Below, in pieces: positions 8,822-16,214 of a stretch of 64,000 nucleotides of DNA. The stretch comes from Bradyrhizobium sp. CCBAU 051011 (lineage in GTDB: Bacteria; Pseudomonadota; Alphaproteobacteria; Rhizobiales; Xanthobacteraceae). Position numbers and translations under genes: made by a program. The DNA lies in assembly GCF_009930815.1 (NCBI RefSeq), contig NZ_CP022222.1:6614501-6678500 (forward strand), given 5' to 3'. The notes beneath the pieces are model-generated. The model was given only the letters and a program-made list of their open reading frames with translations, did no database searches and was not told the DNA's origin. Position 1 is the stretch's first letter. Every line of letters begins with the position of its first letter.

Positions 8822-9712
8822 ATGCCGCCGACCAAGCTTTCGGGACGGCTGTCCCCCTTTGGGCTCATCCTGCTTGCGGTCACGTCGGTCGGGTGGGGTC
8901 TCAACTTCCCGATCATGAAACATTTGCTGAATGAATGGCCGCCATTGTCCTCACGGGGCCTGTGCGGCATCGCCGGCGCTGCGGCGCTGGCGCTGTTTGC
9001 GCTCGCGCGGCGGCAGAAATTGACCGTGCCGCGGCCGATGTGGCTGCGGCTCCTGCTGGTATCGACGCTCACCATCGGCGGCTGGGTCGCGTTCATGGGG
9101 CTGGCGCTGTTGTGGCTCAACGCCAGCGAGGCCGCGGTCCTCGGCATATCCATCCCGGTCTGGGTGGCGTTTCTGGCATGGCCGATCCTGGGTGAGCGGC
9201 TGTCGCCGCTCCGCGCCGCCGCGCTGACGGTCGCGCTCGCCGGCATCGCCGTTTTGATCGGCGGCCATGGCATCGAGGCCAGCGTCGAGAAGCTGCCGGG
9301 CATCGCGTTCGCGCTGGCAGGCGCGGTCTGCGTCGGGCTCGGCACCGTCTTGACCAAGCATTTCCCGCTGGCGATGCCTCCGCTGTCACTGGCCGCCTGG
9401 CAGATCGGACTCGGCTGCCTGCCGATCGCGATCGTCGGCCTCGCAGTCGAGCAGCCGCAACTGGCTGATCTATCATCGGTGGGCTGGGCGTCGCTGGTCT
9501 ATATGACGTTGATCCAGTTCTGCCTGTGTTACGTGTGCTGGTTTGCCGCACTGGAACGGCTGCCGGCGGCGACGGCCTCGATCGGAACTCTGCTGGTTCC
9601 CGTCATCGGCGTGCTGGCGGCGGCGGCGATGCTGCGCGAGCCGTTCGGTCTGCGCGAAACCGCCGCGCTGGTGTTCACGCTTGGTGGTGTCGCAGTGGCG
9701 CTACGGGCCTAA
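8822..9712 (+). CDS. EamA/DMT family transporter (paralogue B)
   Basis: 296 aa, ten predicted helices, two EamA repeats. It aligns along its length with the product of 3253-4149: both have VTSVGWG or ITSVGWG in helix 1, LALLWL.ASEAA in the middle and AAWQIGLGC at the start of the second half. ATG at 8822 is preferred over upstream in-frame starts because it aligns with the paralogue. It is divergent from the response regulator and ends at a bidirectional terminator shared with the BA14K gene. The substrate is unknown. Confidence 0.88.
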   Translation: MPPTKLSGRLSPFGLILLAVTSVGWGLNFPIMKHLLNEWPPLSSRGLCGIAGAAALALFALARRQKLTVPRPMWLRLLLVSTLTIGGWVAFMGLALLWLNASEAAVLGISIPVWVAFLAWPILGERLSPLRAAALTVALAGIAVLIGGHGIEASVEKLPGIAFALAGAVCVGLGTVLTKHFPLAMPPLSLAAWQIGLGCLPIAIVGLAVEQPQLADLSSVGWASLVYMTLIQFCLCYVCWFAALERLPAATASIGTLLVPVIGVLAAAAMLREPFGLRETAALVFTLGGVAVALRA

Positions 9713-9724
9713 CTCTGGAACGAA

Positions 9725-9754
9725 AAGGGCGGCGCAGAGGAATGCGCCGCCCTT
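9725..9754. terminator. Bidirectional intrinsic terminator
   Basis: AAGGGCGGCGCA pairs perfectly with TGCGCCGCCCTT (12 bp, 6-nt loop). TTCAATTT follows on the plus strand and TTCG on the minus strand. It lies between convergent genes ending at 9712 and 9773. Confidence 0.75.
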
Positions 9755-9772
9755 CAATTTCAAGATAGCGCG

Positions 9773-10453
9773 CTATTGCGCCGGGCAGGGGTGTCGTTGG
9801 CCGTCATAGCCAAGATATGTGCCTGACGCCGGATCGTAGGATTTGTACCTGCGCATGCAATACGCCACGGCGTCATCGCCGACGGGCGCCGCCGCTACGA
9901 CGGTGTCGTCATAGTAGTAAGGGTCATCGTAATAATAGGAGTTATAATAGGAGTTGCCGTAGTAGCCGTAGGCTGAGCCGATGCCGGCACCAATCGCGAA
10001 GCCCGGCCAGAAGCCACGGTGATGGTGGTGATGACGGCCACGCCAGCCACCGCCAGACCAGTTCCCCGCGCCGCCGCCCGCGACAACTGCGCCGCCACCA
10101 GGGCGGACGCCCGGTGTCGCGACAGGTCCTCCTCCGACCATTCCACCGCCTCTCACACCAGCGCCGCCACCGGCCGCTATGCCTGGACCGCCACCTCTAA
10201 AGCCGCCACCTCCGCCGATTGCCGCGCCACCGCCGCCACCTCCACCGATCGCAACGCCGCCGCCGCCACCTCTACCGCCGCCGCCACCCCCGCCACCACC
10301 GCCGCCGATAGCTGCGCCGCCACCGCCACCGCCACCGCCGCCACCACGGCCACCGGCCATGCCCTGTGCCTGAGCGTCGCTGAAGCTTGGTGCAACCAGC
10401 GGCAGCACAAGCGCGATCGCTGCCGCGGTACTCAAAACCTTTAGATTGATCAT
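9773..10453 (-). CDS. Exported glycine-rich BA14K-like protein
   Basis: 226 aa. A signal peptide (MINLKVLSTAAAIALVLPLV, Ala-rich cleavage near SDAQAQG) is followed by about 110 residues of Gly-rich repeats, a His cluster, a hydrophobic GFAIGAGIGSAYGYYG segment and a C-terminal BA14K-like motif: CMRRYKSYDPASGTYLGYDG then RHPC. BA14K proteins of Brucella and rhizobia are small surface or periplasmic proteins, one reported as lectin-like. ATG at 10453 has GGAG six bases upstream; a longer frame to 10684 lacks a signal peptide. A near-consensus EcfG-type promoter sits at 10484-10508. Confidence 0.8.
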   Translation of the reverse strand: MINLKVLSTAAAIALVLPLVAPSFSDAQAQGMAGGRGGGGGGGGGGAAIGGGGGGGGGGGRGGGGGVAIGGGGGGGAAIGGGGGFRGGGPGIAAGGGAGVRGGGMVGGGPVATPGVRPGGGAVVAGGGAGNWSGGGWRGRHHHHHRGFWPGFAIGAGIGSAYGYYGNSYYNSYYYDDPYYYDDTVVAAAPVGDDAVAYCMRRYKSYDPASGTYLGYDGQRHPCPAQ

Positions 10454-10483
10454 TGTAGGCTCCATTTGCGGGATATAGGCCCT

Positions 10484-10508
10484 AACCCGTTTAAGGGGCG
10501 GACGTTCC
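10484..10508 (-). promoter_or_regulatory. Weak EcfG-type (general stress sigma) promoter
   Basis: On the minus strand GGAAC, 16 bases, then GGTT: one mismatch from GGAAC-N16/17-CGTT. Its distance (about 31 bp) to the ATG at 10453 suits a promoter, and the spacing equals that of the four exact matches elsewhere in this window. Confidence 0.35.
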
Positions 10509-10719
10509 CGAGCCCGCGCATTGATTGCGCGCCAGTTCAGCTTGTGGCAGCGGAACTGTATACGGAATGAACGGACTGCGCCGATTCCGCGACCATGGGC
10601 GGGCACAATCGGGCATGGCAAAACCGCCCTCGGCAAGGCCGCAATCTCAGCCTTTGTCTGGACAATCCGCCCCGCCGATGGCATCAGAGCGGCACGTTTT
10701 CTCGAACCGGCCGAGCCCC

Positions 10720-11130
10720 ATGAAGCAGTTTTTGCTGAAGTTTTTCACCTGGTGGAGTGGCCAGACGTTCGGCACGCAATTGTGGACGTGGCGATTCGGC
10801 GAGTTGGTCGGCCAGGACGAGCAGGGCAACCGCTACTACCGCACCAAAGGCCGCAAGATCGATCCGACGCTTGGCTTCGAGCGGCGCTGGGTGATCTATA
10901 ATGGCTATGCCGAGGCGAGCCGGGTGCCACCGTCATGGCACGGCTGGCTGCATCACACCGTCGATGTCGCCCCGACCGAAGAGAACTATACGCCGCGGGA
11001 ATGGGAAAAGCCGCATGTTCCGAACATGACCGGCACGCCCGCGGCCTACCGTCCCTCCGGCTCGACGCTGGTCAGCGGCCGCCGCCCTAAGGCGACCGGC
11101 GACTACCAGGCCTGGACGCCGGGAAACTGA
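10720..11130 (+). CDS. NADH:ubiquinone oxidoreductase subunit NDUFA12 family
   Basis: 136 aa, the normal length for alphaproteobacterial homologues of the mitochondrial complex I accessory subunit NDUFA12 (B17.2). Characteristic stretches are FFTWWSGQTFGTQLWTWRFG, GNRYYRTKG, RRWVIYNG, EASRVPPSWHGWLHH and the C-terminal KPHVPNMTGTPAAYRPSGS. It binds the peripheral arm of respiratory complex I on the cytoplasmic side. ATG at 10720 starts at the family's usual N-terminus; upstream in-frame starts only add low-complexity residues. It is divergent from the BA14K gene and not linked to the nuo operon, as is usual. Confidence 0.93.
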   Translation: MKQFLLKFFTWWSGQTFGTQLWTWRFGELVGQDEQGNRYYRTKGRKIDPTLGFERRWVIYNGYAEASRVPPSWHGWLHHTVDVAPTEENYTPREWEKPHVPNMTGTPAAYRPSGSTLVSGRRPKATGDYQAWTPGN

Positions 11131-11181
11131 CTTCACGTTTATTTTAGCAGGAAGACCTTCAGGAGCTCTTGCCGCCGTAGA

Positions 11182-11199
11182 TAGGTGTAGATACACTTA
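11182..11199. promoter_or_regulatory. MarR-type operator 1
   Basis: TAGGTGTAGATACACTTA with perfect palindromic core GTGTA-GA-TACAC (11185-11196). It ends 5 nt before the marR start at 11204, so binding would block initiation; this points to autorepression. It is nearly identical to the site at 11685-11702. Confidence 0.7.
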
Positions 11200-11203
11200 T
11201 TTC

Positions 11204-11647
11204 ATGAAGCAGCCGAATGACCCTGACGCCGCTGATTATATGGCCGCCGCCGGCTGTTTCTGCCTGGCGTCGCGGCAGGCCGCGCGAAAGATCACGCGGT
11301 TGTACGATTCCTACATGCAGGAATCCGGAATTCGGGTCACCCAGTTTACCATCCTGTCGCAGTTGATGCTGCGGGGGGAGATGCCGATCGGAAAGCTGGC
11401 CGGCATTCTCGGCATGGAACGCACGACGCTGACGCGAAATCTCACAGTGCTCGAGCAGCAAAAGTGGATTTCGATCAAGCCCGGCGACGATCCGCGCGCG
11501 CGAATGATCGGCATCAGCGGACAGGGCAGGAGCGTGGTGCGCCGCAGCTTTCCGTTCTGGTCGAAGGCGCAGGCGCATATCGGCAAATTGCTCGGCGCCG
11601 ACGGCCAGGCTGCGCTGAAGCTGCTGGATTCCCGGAATCTGGGATGA
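11204..11647 (+). CDS. MarR family transcriptional regulator
   Basis: 147-aa winged-helix regulator. The DNA-binding segment is at about residues 45-110 (FTILSQLMLRGEMPIGKLAG, then GMERTTLTRNLTVLEQQKWI and the wing DPRARMIGIS). The N-terminal CFCLASRQAARKITRLYDSYM forms the dimerisation helix. Palindromic operators with the same core lie over its own start (11182-11199) and before the next gene (11685-11702), so it very likely represses itself and the membrane protein at 11716. Cys18 and Cys20 in CFC could in principle sense oxidants; that is inference. Confidence 0.92.
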   Translation: MKQPNDPDAADYMAAAGCFCLASRQAARKITRLYDSYMQESGIRVTQFTILSQLMLRGEMPIGKLAGILGMERTTLTRNLTVLEQQKWISIKPGDDPRARMIGISGQGRSVVRRSFPFWSKAQAHIGKLLGADGQAALKLLDSRNLG

Positions 11648-11684
11648 GACGAACGGGCTTCGGCCCACCGCTTTTTCATTCCGA

Positions 11685-11702
11685 TAGGTGTAACTACACG
11701 TA
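11685..11702. promoter_or_regulatory. MarR-type operator 2
   Basis: TAGGTGTAACTACACGTA, palindromic core GTGTA-AC-TACAC (11688-11699), sharing TAGGTGTAnnTACACnTA with operator 1. It sits in the 68-bp gap between marR and the membrane protein gene, 13 nt before that ATG, implying a separate regulated promoter. Confidence 0.7.
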
Positions 11703-11715
11703 AAGGAGAGATGTC

Positions 11716-12420
11716 ATGCTCGACTTCATCGGAACTATCGTGCTCGTTGCCGCCATCATCGCCATCATCGTCAGCATCAATGCGCTCACCGGCGCGATGC
11801 CGGTCAGTACGTCACAACGTCTCGCGCTTTCGGTCGGCGCCGGGCTGTGGACCGGGCTGGCTGCCGCGCTCGCCGGCGCGAACCTGTTCCTCGGGTCAAA
11901 TCCGCTGGGGCCGCCGACGATCGGTACAGTCATCGCGTTGCCGCTGGTCGCCACTGCCGTTGCGGCGGCGATCTCGCCGTCGGTGCGGGCTACGCTGCTC
12001 GGGATGCCGATGCCCTTCCTGATCGGCCTCAACGTCTGGCGTGTGGCGGGAGGATTCTTCCTTCTCCTTGCGGCCGAAGGCCGGCTTGGCGGACCATTTC
12101 CAACCTCGGCGGGTTGGGGCGATATCATCACCGGCGTGTTGGCTTTGCCCGTGGCCTGGCTCGCGCTGCGCGGCCAAGGCAAGGCGCTGGTCTGGACTTG
12201 GAATGCATTCGGCATGCTCGATCTGGTGGCCGCGGTGGCATTCGGAATTATCTCGGCGAATGGCTCGCCGCTGCAGATCATTCACGCCGGCGAAGGCTCG
12301 GAGGCGGTGCAGGTGCTGCCCTGGTCGCTGATTCCGACGGTGTTGGTGCCGATGTTCCTGATTGTGCACGGCATTATCTTTGCGCGGCTGGCGCAGGGCA
12401 GTCAGCGCGTGCCGGGCTGA
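11716..12420 (+). CDS. Seven-helix integral membrane protein of unknown function, MarR-controlled
   Basis: 234 aa, almost entirely hydrophobic with six or seven predicted helices: 4-24, 38-57, 67-86, around 100-120, 128-150, 158-180 and 200-225. It lacks any transporter motif I recognise. The conserved-looking loop VWRVAGGFFLLLAAEGRLGG and the GWGDIITG stretch may help family assignment. The ATG has AAAGGAGAG upstream. It is the sole apparent target of the upstream MarR regulator, so it is probably induced by a small molecule; efflux, detoxification or membrane-stress roles are only guesses. Confidence 0.8.
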   Translation: MLDFIGTIVLVAAIIAIIVSINALTGAMPVSTSQRLALSVGAGLWTGLAAALAGANLFLGSNPLGPPTIGTVIALPLVATAVAAAISPSVRATLLGMPMPFLIGLNVWRVAGGFFLLLAAEGRLGGPFPTSAGWGDIITGVLALPVAWLALRGQGKALVWTWNAFGMLDLVAAVAFGIISANGSPLQIIHAGEGSEAVQVLPWSLIPTVLVPMFLIVHGIIFARLAQGSQRVPG

Positions 12421-12700
12421 AGCCTGGCGTTGCGCTGCACATATGGTCCCGTTTTGCACCGGCTCGCCTGTGGATAGCGGGATCAGCGGGTACAACCATC
12501 ACGGCCGCCTTGTGCTCTCCGCGAGGCTGCGGCTCAATAGGGCCATCTTACGGAGATGGGAAACCATCGCGTCGGTGTCGGGCTCCAGTTCGCGACTGCC
12601 CCGATTTGCAGCGGCCACCGAGTAGGAAACGGCTGGGAGATAGGCCCCCGGTGCAGATTTCCTGAAATCGCCCGCTAATGTGTGGCTGCCGTAGGAAAGG

Positions 12701-12730
12701 AAAGGCCGTCTGGGCAACCAGGCGGCCTTT
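12701..12730 (+). terminator. Intrinsic terminator
   Basis: AAAGGCCGTCTGG pairs with CCAGGCGGCCTTT over 13 bp (one GT pair) around the tetraloop GCAA, followed by TTCTTT. It is strong on the plus strand and lies 280 bp after the nearest plus-strand stop codon. Confidence 0.75.
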
Positions 12731-12750
12731 TTCTTTGTGGCGACGCTCAC

Positions 12751-12865
12751 GTGTCCCGGACGCGGTGCAGCGCTCTTCAGCAGTGCACCGCAGAGCCGCG
12801 ACCTACAACGCAGATAGGTCCCGGCTTGACGTCGCGTCACTGTCTGCCGTGCGGCGTCCGGACAC
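12751..12865. repeat. Long intergenic palindrome
   Basis: Outer arms GTGTCCCGGACGC (12751-12763) and GCGTCCGGACAC (12854-12865) are complementary with one bulge; inner arms CGGTGCA (12763-12769) and TGCACCG (12784-12790) form a second hairpin. The composition is that of an intergenic repeat family common in Bradyrhizobium. Confidence 0.6.
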
Positions 12866-12883
12866 CATACAAATCTGCCAGCA

Positions 12884-13588
12884 TCACCCCAGCCGCGCGG
12901 CAGCGCGGTCGATCATCTCGCCGCGGCGGATTTGCGCTGGCGCAATCCGGTCCTTCATGAGGGCGAGGACTTCCGGCGGCGCCGTGTCGGGCGAGCCGGA
13001 ATTGAACGGCGGCGCGGGATTGTATTCGAGGCGGAGCTGAATCGCTTCCGCGGTCCGCCGGTCGTGCAGCAGCGAGACCAGCGTCAGCGCAAAGTCGATG
13101 CCGGCGGTGACGCCGCCGCCGGTGACGCGGTTGCGGTCGACGCAGACACGCGTCTTGGTCGGGATCGCGCCGAACGCGGAGAGGAAATCCATCGCCGTCC
13201 AGTGCGTCGCCGCGCGGTAGCCTTTCAGCAGGCCGGCGGCCCCCAGCACCAGCGAGCCCGTGCAGACCGAGGTGATGTATTTGGCTCCGGGGGCCTGCTG
13301 GCGCAGGAAGGCCAGCATCTCCTCGTCGTTGATCATGTCATCGGTGCCGAACCCGCCGGGCACGCAGATGACGTCGAGTTGCGGGCATTCGGCAAAGGTC
13401 GTGGTCGGCGTCAGCGTTAGGACGGAGTCGCTCGTAACCGGCTCGATCCGCTTCCAGATCAGATGAATTTTTGCGCCGGGCAGGCTGGAGAACACCTGCA
13501 AGGGGCCGGTGAAGTCGAGCTGGGTGACGCGCGGGAATAGCACGAGACCGATTTGCAGCGGCGTGGGTGTCGGGGACGGCGCGGACAT
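12884..13588 (-). CDS. DJ-1/PfpI family protein, isonitrile hydratase-like
   Basis: 234 aa single-domain DJ-1/PfpI protein. Nucleophile Cys lies in the elbow SVCTGSLVLGAAGLL, with VPGGFGTDDM and YRAATHWTAMDFL matching isonitrile hydratase (InhA) and ThiJ-like proteins; InhA hydrates isonitriles to N-formamides. ATG at 13588 (MSAPSPTPTPLQIG) has GGAGGT six bases upstream; the longer frame to 13678 would cover the palindromic site at 13643-13677, arguing for the shorter start. The gene is divergent from a GlxA-family regulator that itself carries a DJ-1 domain, the common arrangement for this family. Confidence 0.85.
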   Translation of the reverse strand: MSAPSPTPTPLQIGLVLFPRVTQLDFTGPLQVFSSLPGAKIHLIWKRIEPVTSDSVLTLTPTTTFAECPQLDVICVPGGFGTDDMINDEEMLAFLRQQAPGAKYITSVCTGSLVLGAAGLLKGYRAATHWTAMDFLSAFGAIPTKTRVCVDRNRVTGGGVTAGIDFALTLVSLLHDRRTAEAIQLRLEYNPAPPFNSGSPDTAPPEVLALMKDRIAPAQIRRGEMIDRAAARLG

Positions 13589-13642
13589 CGTGACCTCCGG
13601 AAAATTTGGCTTGACGGAAGGCATCCTGACATGGTCGCTTCG

Positions 13643-13677
13643 TGTCCGAAATGGCATTTTTCCCTCATTTTCAGACA
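13643..13677. promoter_or_regulatory. Inverted repeat in the divergent promoter, candidate GlxA-regulator site
   Basis: TGTCCGAAATG (13643-13653) and CATTTTCAGACA (13666-13677) are inverted near-repeats separated by 12 bases. They lie 54 bp from the DJ-1 gene start and 41 bp from the regulator start, where an AraC/GlxA-type activator would bind. Confidence 0.5.
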
Positions 13678-13718
13678 TAGGCCAAAGTTAGAGCAGAGGC
13701 CAAGAGCGAGCCAGCATC

Positions 13719-14657
13719 ATGATCGGCGTTCTCATCTTTCCGGACTTCCAGTTGCTCGACGCTGCCGGGCCGATTTCGGCCTTCGAGATCGCGGCACGCT
13801 ACGCCGAGGCCCCGCCATCGATCCGGGTGATGGCAGTGACGCCGGGGCCGGTGCGCTCGTCGTCAGGCGTCGAGATCGTCGCGAAGGGATTGAAATCGGC
13901 ATCTGCGATCACGACGCTCATGGTCGCGGGCGGCGAGGGCGTGCGGCAGGCGGCGACCTGCGAGAAGACACTTGGTTTCGTGCGCGCCATGGCGAGGCGT
14001 GGCGTTCGCATTGCCAGCGTTTGCTCCGGCGCTTACGTGCTCGCCGAGGCCGGCCTGCTCGATGGCCGCCGCGCCACCACGCATTGGCAGCGCACGCGGC
14101 ACTTTCTGAAGACCTATCCGCAAGTGAAGCTCGAGCCCGACCGCATCTTCGTCCGCGACGACGACGTCTGGACCTCGGCCGGAATATCGGCCGGCATCGA
14201 CCTGTCGCTGGCGATGATCGCGGAAGATTACGGCGACGACATCGCGCAGAAGACCGCCAAACAATTGGTGCTCTATCACCGCCGCAGCGGCGGCCAATCG
14301 CAATTCTCCTCACTGCTGGAATTGAAGGCTCCGAATGGCCGTTTCGGGCCGCTGCTGGCCTGGGCACGGGAAAACCTCGATGCGCCGCTGACCGTCGAGG
14401 ATCTCGCCGAGCAGGCTGGCATGAGTTCGCGGCATTTCACCCGCGCCTTCATGGCGGAGACCGGCACGACGCCATCCAAGGCGGTGGAGCGGTTGCGCAT
14501 CGAGGTGGCGCGTCAGCGCGTGCAGTCTTCCAGCGAGGCGATCGAGCGCGTCGCGCAAACCACAGGCTTCCGCGATCCCGAACGGATGCGCCGCGCCTTC
14601 ATTCGTGCCTTCGGCCAGCCGCCGCAATCGCTGCGCCGAGCGGCAAGGGCAGGGTAG
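13719..14657 (+). CDS. GlxA family transcriptional regulator (DJ-1 domain plus AraC-type HTH)
   Basis: 312 aa. Residues 1-180 form a DJ-1/PfpI sensor-like domain with Cys in ASVCSGAYVLAEAGLL and RRATTHWQRTRHFL; residues about 205-310 form an AraC-type double helix-turn-helix (LTVEDLAEQAGMSSRHFTRA, then ERVAQTTGFRDPERMRRAFI). Such regulators activate adjacent catabolic genes in response to nitrogenous metabolites. It is divergently transcribed from the isonitrile hydratase-like gene with a 130-bp shared promoter region, so that gene is the likely target. Confidence 0.92.
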   Translation: MIGVLIFPDFQLLDAAGPISAFEIAARYAEAPPSIRVMAVTPGPVRSSSGVEIVAKGLKSASAITTLMVAGGEGVRQAATCEKTLGFVRAMARRGVRIASVCSGAYVLAEAGLLDGRRATTHWQRTRHFLKTYPQVKLEPDRIFVRDDDVWTSAGISAGIDLSLAMIAEDYGDDIAQKTAKQLVLYHRRSGGQSQFSSLLELKAPNGRFGPLLAWARENLDAPLTVEDLAEQAGMSSRHFTRAFMAETGTTPSKAVERLRIEVARQRVQSSSEAIERVAQTTGFRDPERMRRAFIRAFGQPPQSLRRAARAG

Positions 14658-14668
14658 GCGGAAAGCCG

Positions 14669-15169
14669 TTATCTGCGGAAATCCACCCGGCCTTGTGAGA
14701 AATAGCCGTCTATCCGCTGATCGCTCACCACAAGGCCGACCCAGGGCACGGTGATCTCCGGGTTGTCCAGGTTGATATATTTGCCGACCAGCCGCCGCGG
14801 GCCTTCGCGCTGTGCGTCGATCAGTCCCCTGCGCTTGCCGGAATCCCAGTCGAACAGCAGGTAGACGCGGTCGCCTATGATTTTTGCCTCGCCCCGGCCC
14901 TGTTTCCATTGATCAGGAGTATCGCCCGGAATGGTGGGATCCGCACCTCCCTTCCAGCGGCTCGATCATTGGCCTTCGATGGTGCCGTGCGGGTAGCTGC
15001 TATCCTGGGCGCTCCACGGCTCTGCATTCTCGTCGGCCGCAGATTCTAGGGGCATCGTGTTGCGGGCATACTGCATCACGTCATCGTCGTTCGGATGCGG
15101 AACATCCATCACGCCGAATGGATTTCGTGGTGCTGGACCGCTGTCCGATGCGATGTTTGGATTGTTCAT
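14669..15169 (-). pseudogene. Gene interrupted by an in-frame TGA, or two coupled ORFs
   Basis: ATG at 15169 (MNNPNIASDSGPAPRNPFGV), with GGAG seven bases upstream, opens a 67-codon frame that stops at TGA 14968-14966. The same frame continues without another stop for 98 codons and reads as ordinary protein (VYLLFDWDSGKRRGLIDAQR, VGKYINLDNPEITVPWVGLV), ending YFSQGRVDFRR at TAA 14671-14669. No normal start codon exists in the first 35 or so codons after the TGA. A nonsense mutation is the simplest reading; readthrough or a sequencing error are alternatives. No family was recognised. Confidence 0.5.
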
Positions 15170-15441
15170 TGATGTCTCCAACCGCGATTGCGTTCTCTCG
15201 TGAACGCGTGGGATCGCAGGATGGAGGCGTGGCAGCCACCCGATTTCCGGAGGAACTCTGCTAATATGCGCGGCTTCGGCGCGGATCGCGCCTTACACCC
15301 TGCTAGATCAGCGCTCCGCGCCGTGCTCGCGCCGATCAATGGCCGCAGCGTGCGAACGGGTCGGCTTACCGGGTCGAGTGCCCGTCACCCTCAGTCTCTT
15401 GCCGACGTAGTACGCCGCAGGTCGTTTGAATTGAATGCTAT

Positions 15442-15813
15442 CTACGCCCCCCGAAAGAATTCAACTTGCGCAACTTCGTTCACACCGTCCACGTCAACTT
15501 GAACGTCGATGACCTTCTCGGAGTACTCCCCACCTTCGACCGCTCTTCGGTCTTGAAGATAAGGCGCTGTGTAGAAGCGCGGCCGGCAAATTTGCTTGTG
15601 CGACCGCTGGACAAACGTGGTCGCATTCAATTGAGAGCGCAACAACACTTGGGAGTGCTCAGGGAGGGTATCGATCACAGCTTCGATCACTACCCTTTCG
15701 TGAGGACGCAGGCTCCAGCTGCCTTCGCCGGTCAAGAAGTAGAGCAGGTCCCAAAGGAATCGGATCAAGGCCTTAACGGCGGCACTCACAGTCGCCACCT
15801 GCAATTGCCGCAC
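15442..15813 (-). CDS. Hypothetical protein, possibly frameshifted at its 3' end
   Basis: 123 aa from GTG 15813 (MRQLQVATVSAAVKALIRFL), which has GGAGG suitably upstream; the frame stays open to ATG 15930 but with poorer composition. The body reads like a real protein (LRPHERVVIEAVIDTLPEHS, EKVIDVQVDVDGVNEVAQVE) with no family I recognise. The frame ends right after a six-G run (15447-15452 on the plus strand as C). One extra G would extend it by about 44 sensible codons (VDSIQFKRPAAYYVGKRLRV) to a TGA at 15308-15310. The codon use is less biased than its neighbours. Confidence 0.45.
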   Translation of the reverse strand: MRQLQVATVSAAVKALIRFLWDLLYFLTGEGSWSLRPHERVVIEAVIDTLPEHSQVLLRSQLNATTFVQRSHKQICRPRFYTAPYLQDRRAVEGGEYSEKVIDVQVDVDGVNEVAQVEFFRGA

Positions 15814-16214
15814 CGACACCTCCTCCGAGCCCGGTACCTTTGAGCCAGTCGGGAATGCGATCCAGAGCGCGCAGCGGGAGAGGCATTGGATCCACGCCAG
15901 GCACATACCGGCTAGCGTCATGTCTTGCATGTGACGCCGGTGTCCTCCAGCTTCCGGTGAGGCCGCCGCGCTGATTCAGCACTCTGTTCAACCCTCCGGA
16001 GGTGTGGCGGTTCGCAGTGCTTCTCGCGATGCTGTGCGACCACTCAAGGCCCGTCTCACGCGTAAGCGATCGGGGGGCCCCAATCGCAAGAATGCAGCTT
16101 TGCTCAAACCGCCACCGAGTGCACCCAGTCCGCCGCCAGCAGGATGTCAGTAGCGCTGGCGCAAGGGTTGGTCGAGTGCGCGCGGTCCGGCTCCATGAGC
16201 GAGCGTCGTTCCGC
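15814..16214. other. About 400 bp of probable decayed coding sequence
   Basis: Several short minus-strand frames look partly protein-like (for example GLGALGGGLSKAAFLRLG before 16000) but lack starts and are broken by stops. Together with the interrupted genes on its low-coordinate side this looks like a degenerating accessory segment. No mobile-element ends were identified. Confidence 0.4.

Larger units (their letters stand above)
12421..12883. other. 463-bp intergenic region
   Basis: Holds an intrinsic terminator (12701-12730) and a long palindromic repeat (12751-12865). The first 280 bases contain no supported gene; a weak minus-strand frame starting MVSHLRKMALLSRSLAEST (ending at 12499) cannot be judged. 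A short transcript ending at the 12701 terminator is possible because the terminator is far from the gene ending at 12420. Confidence 0.5.
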
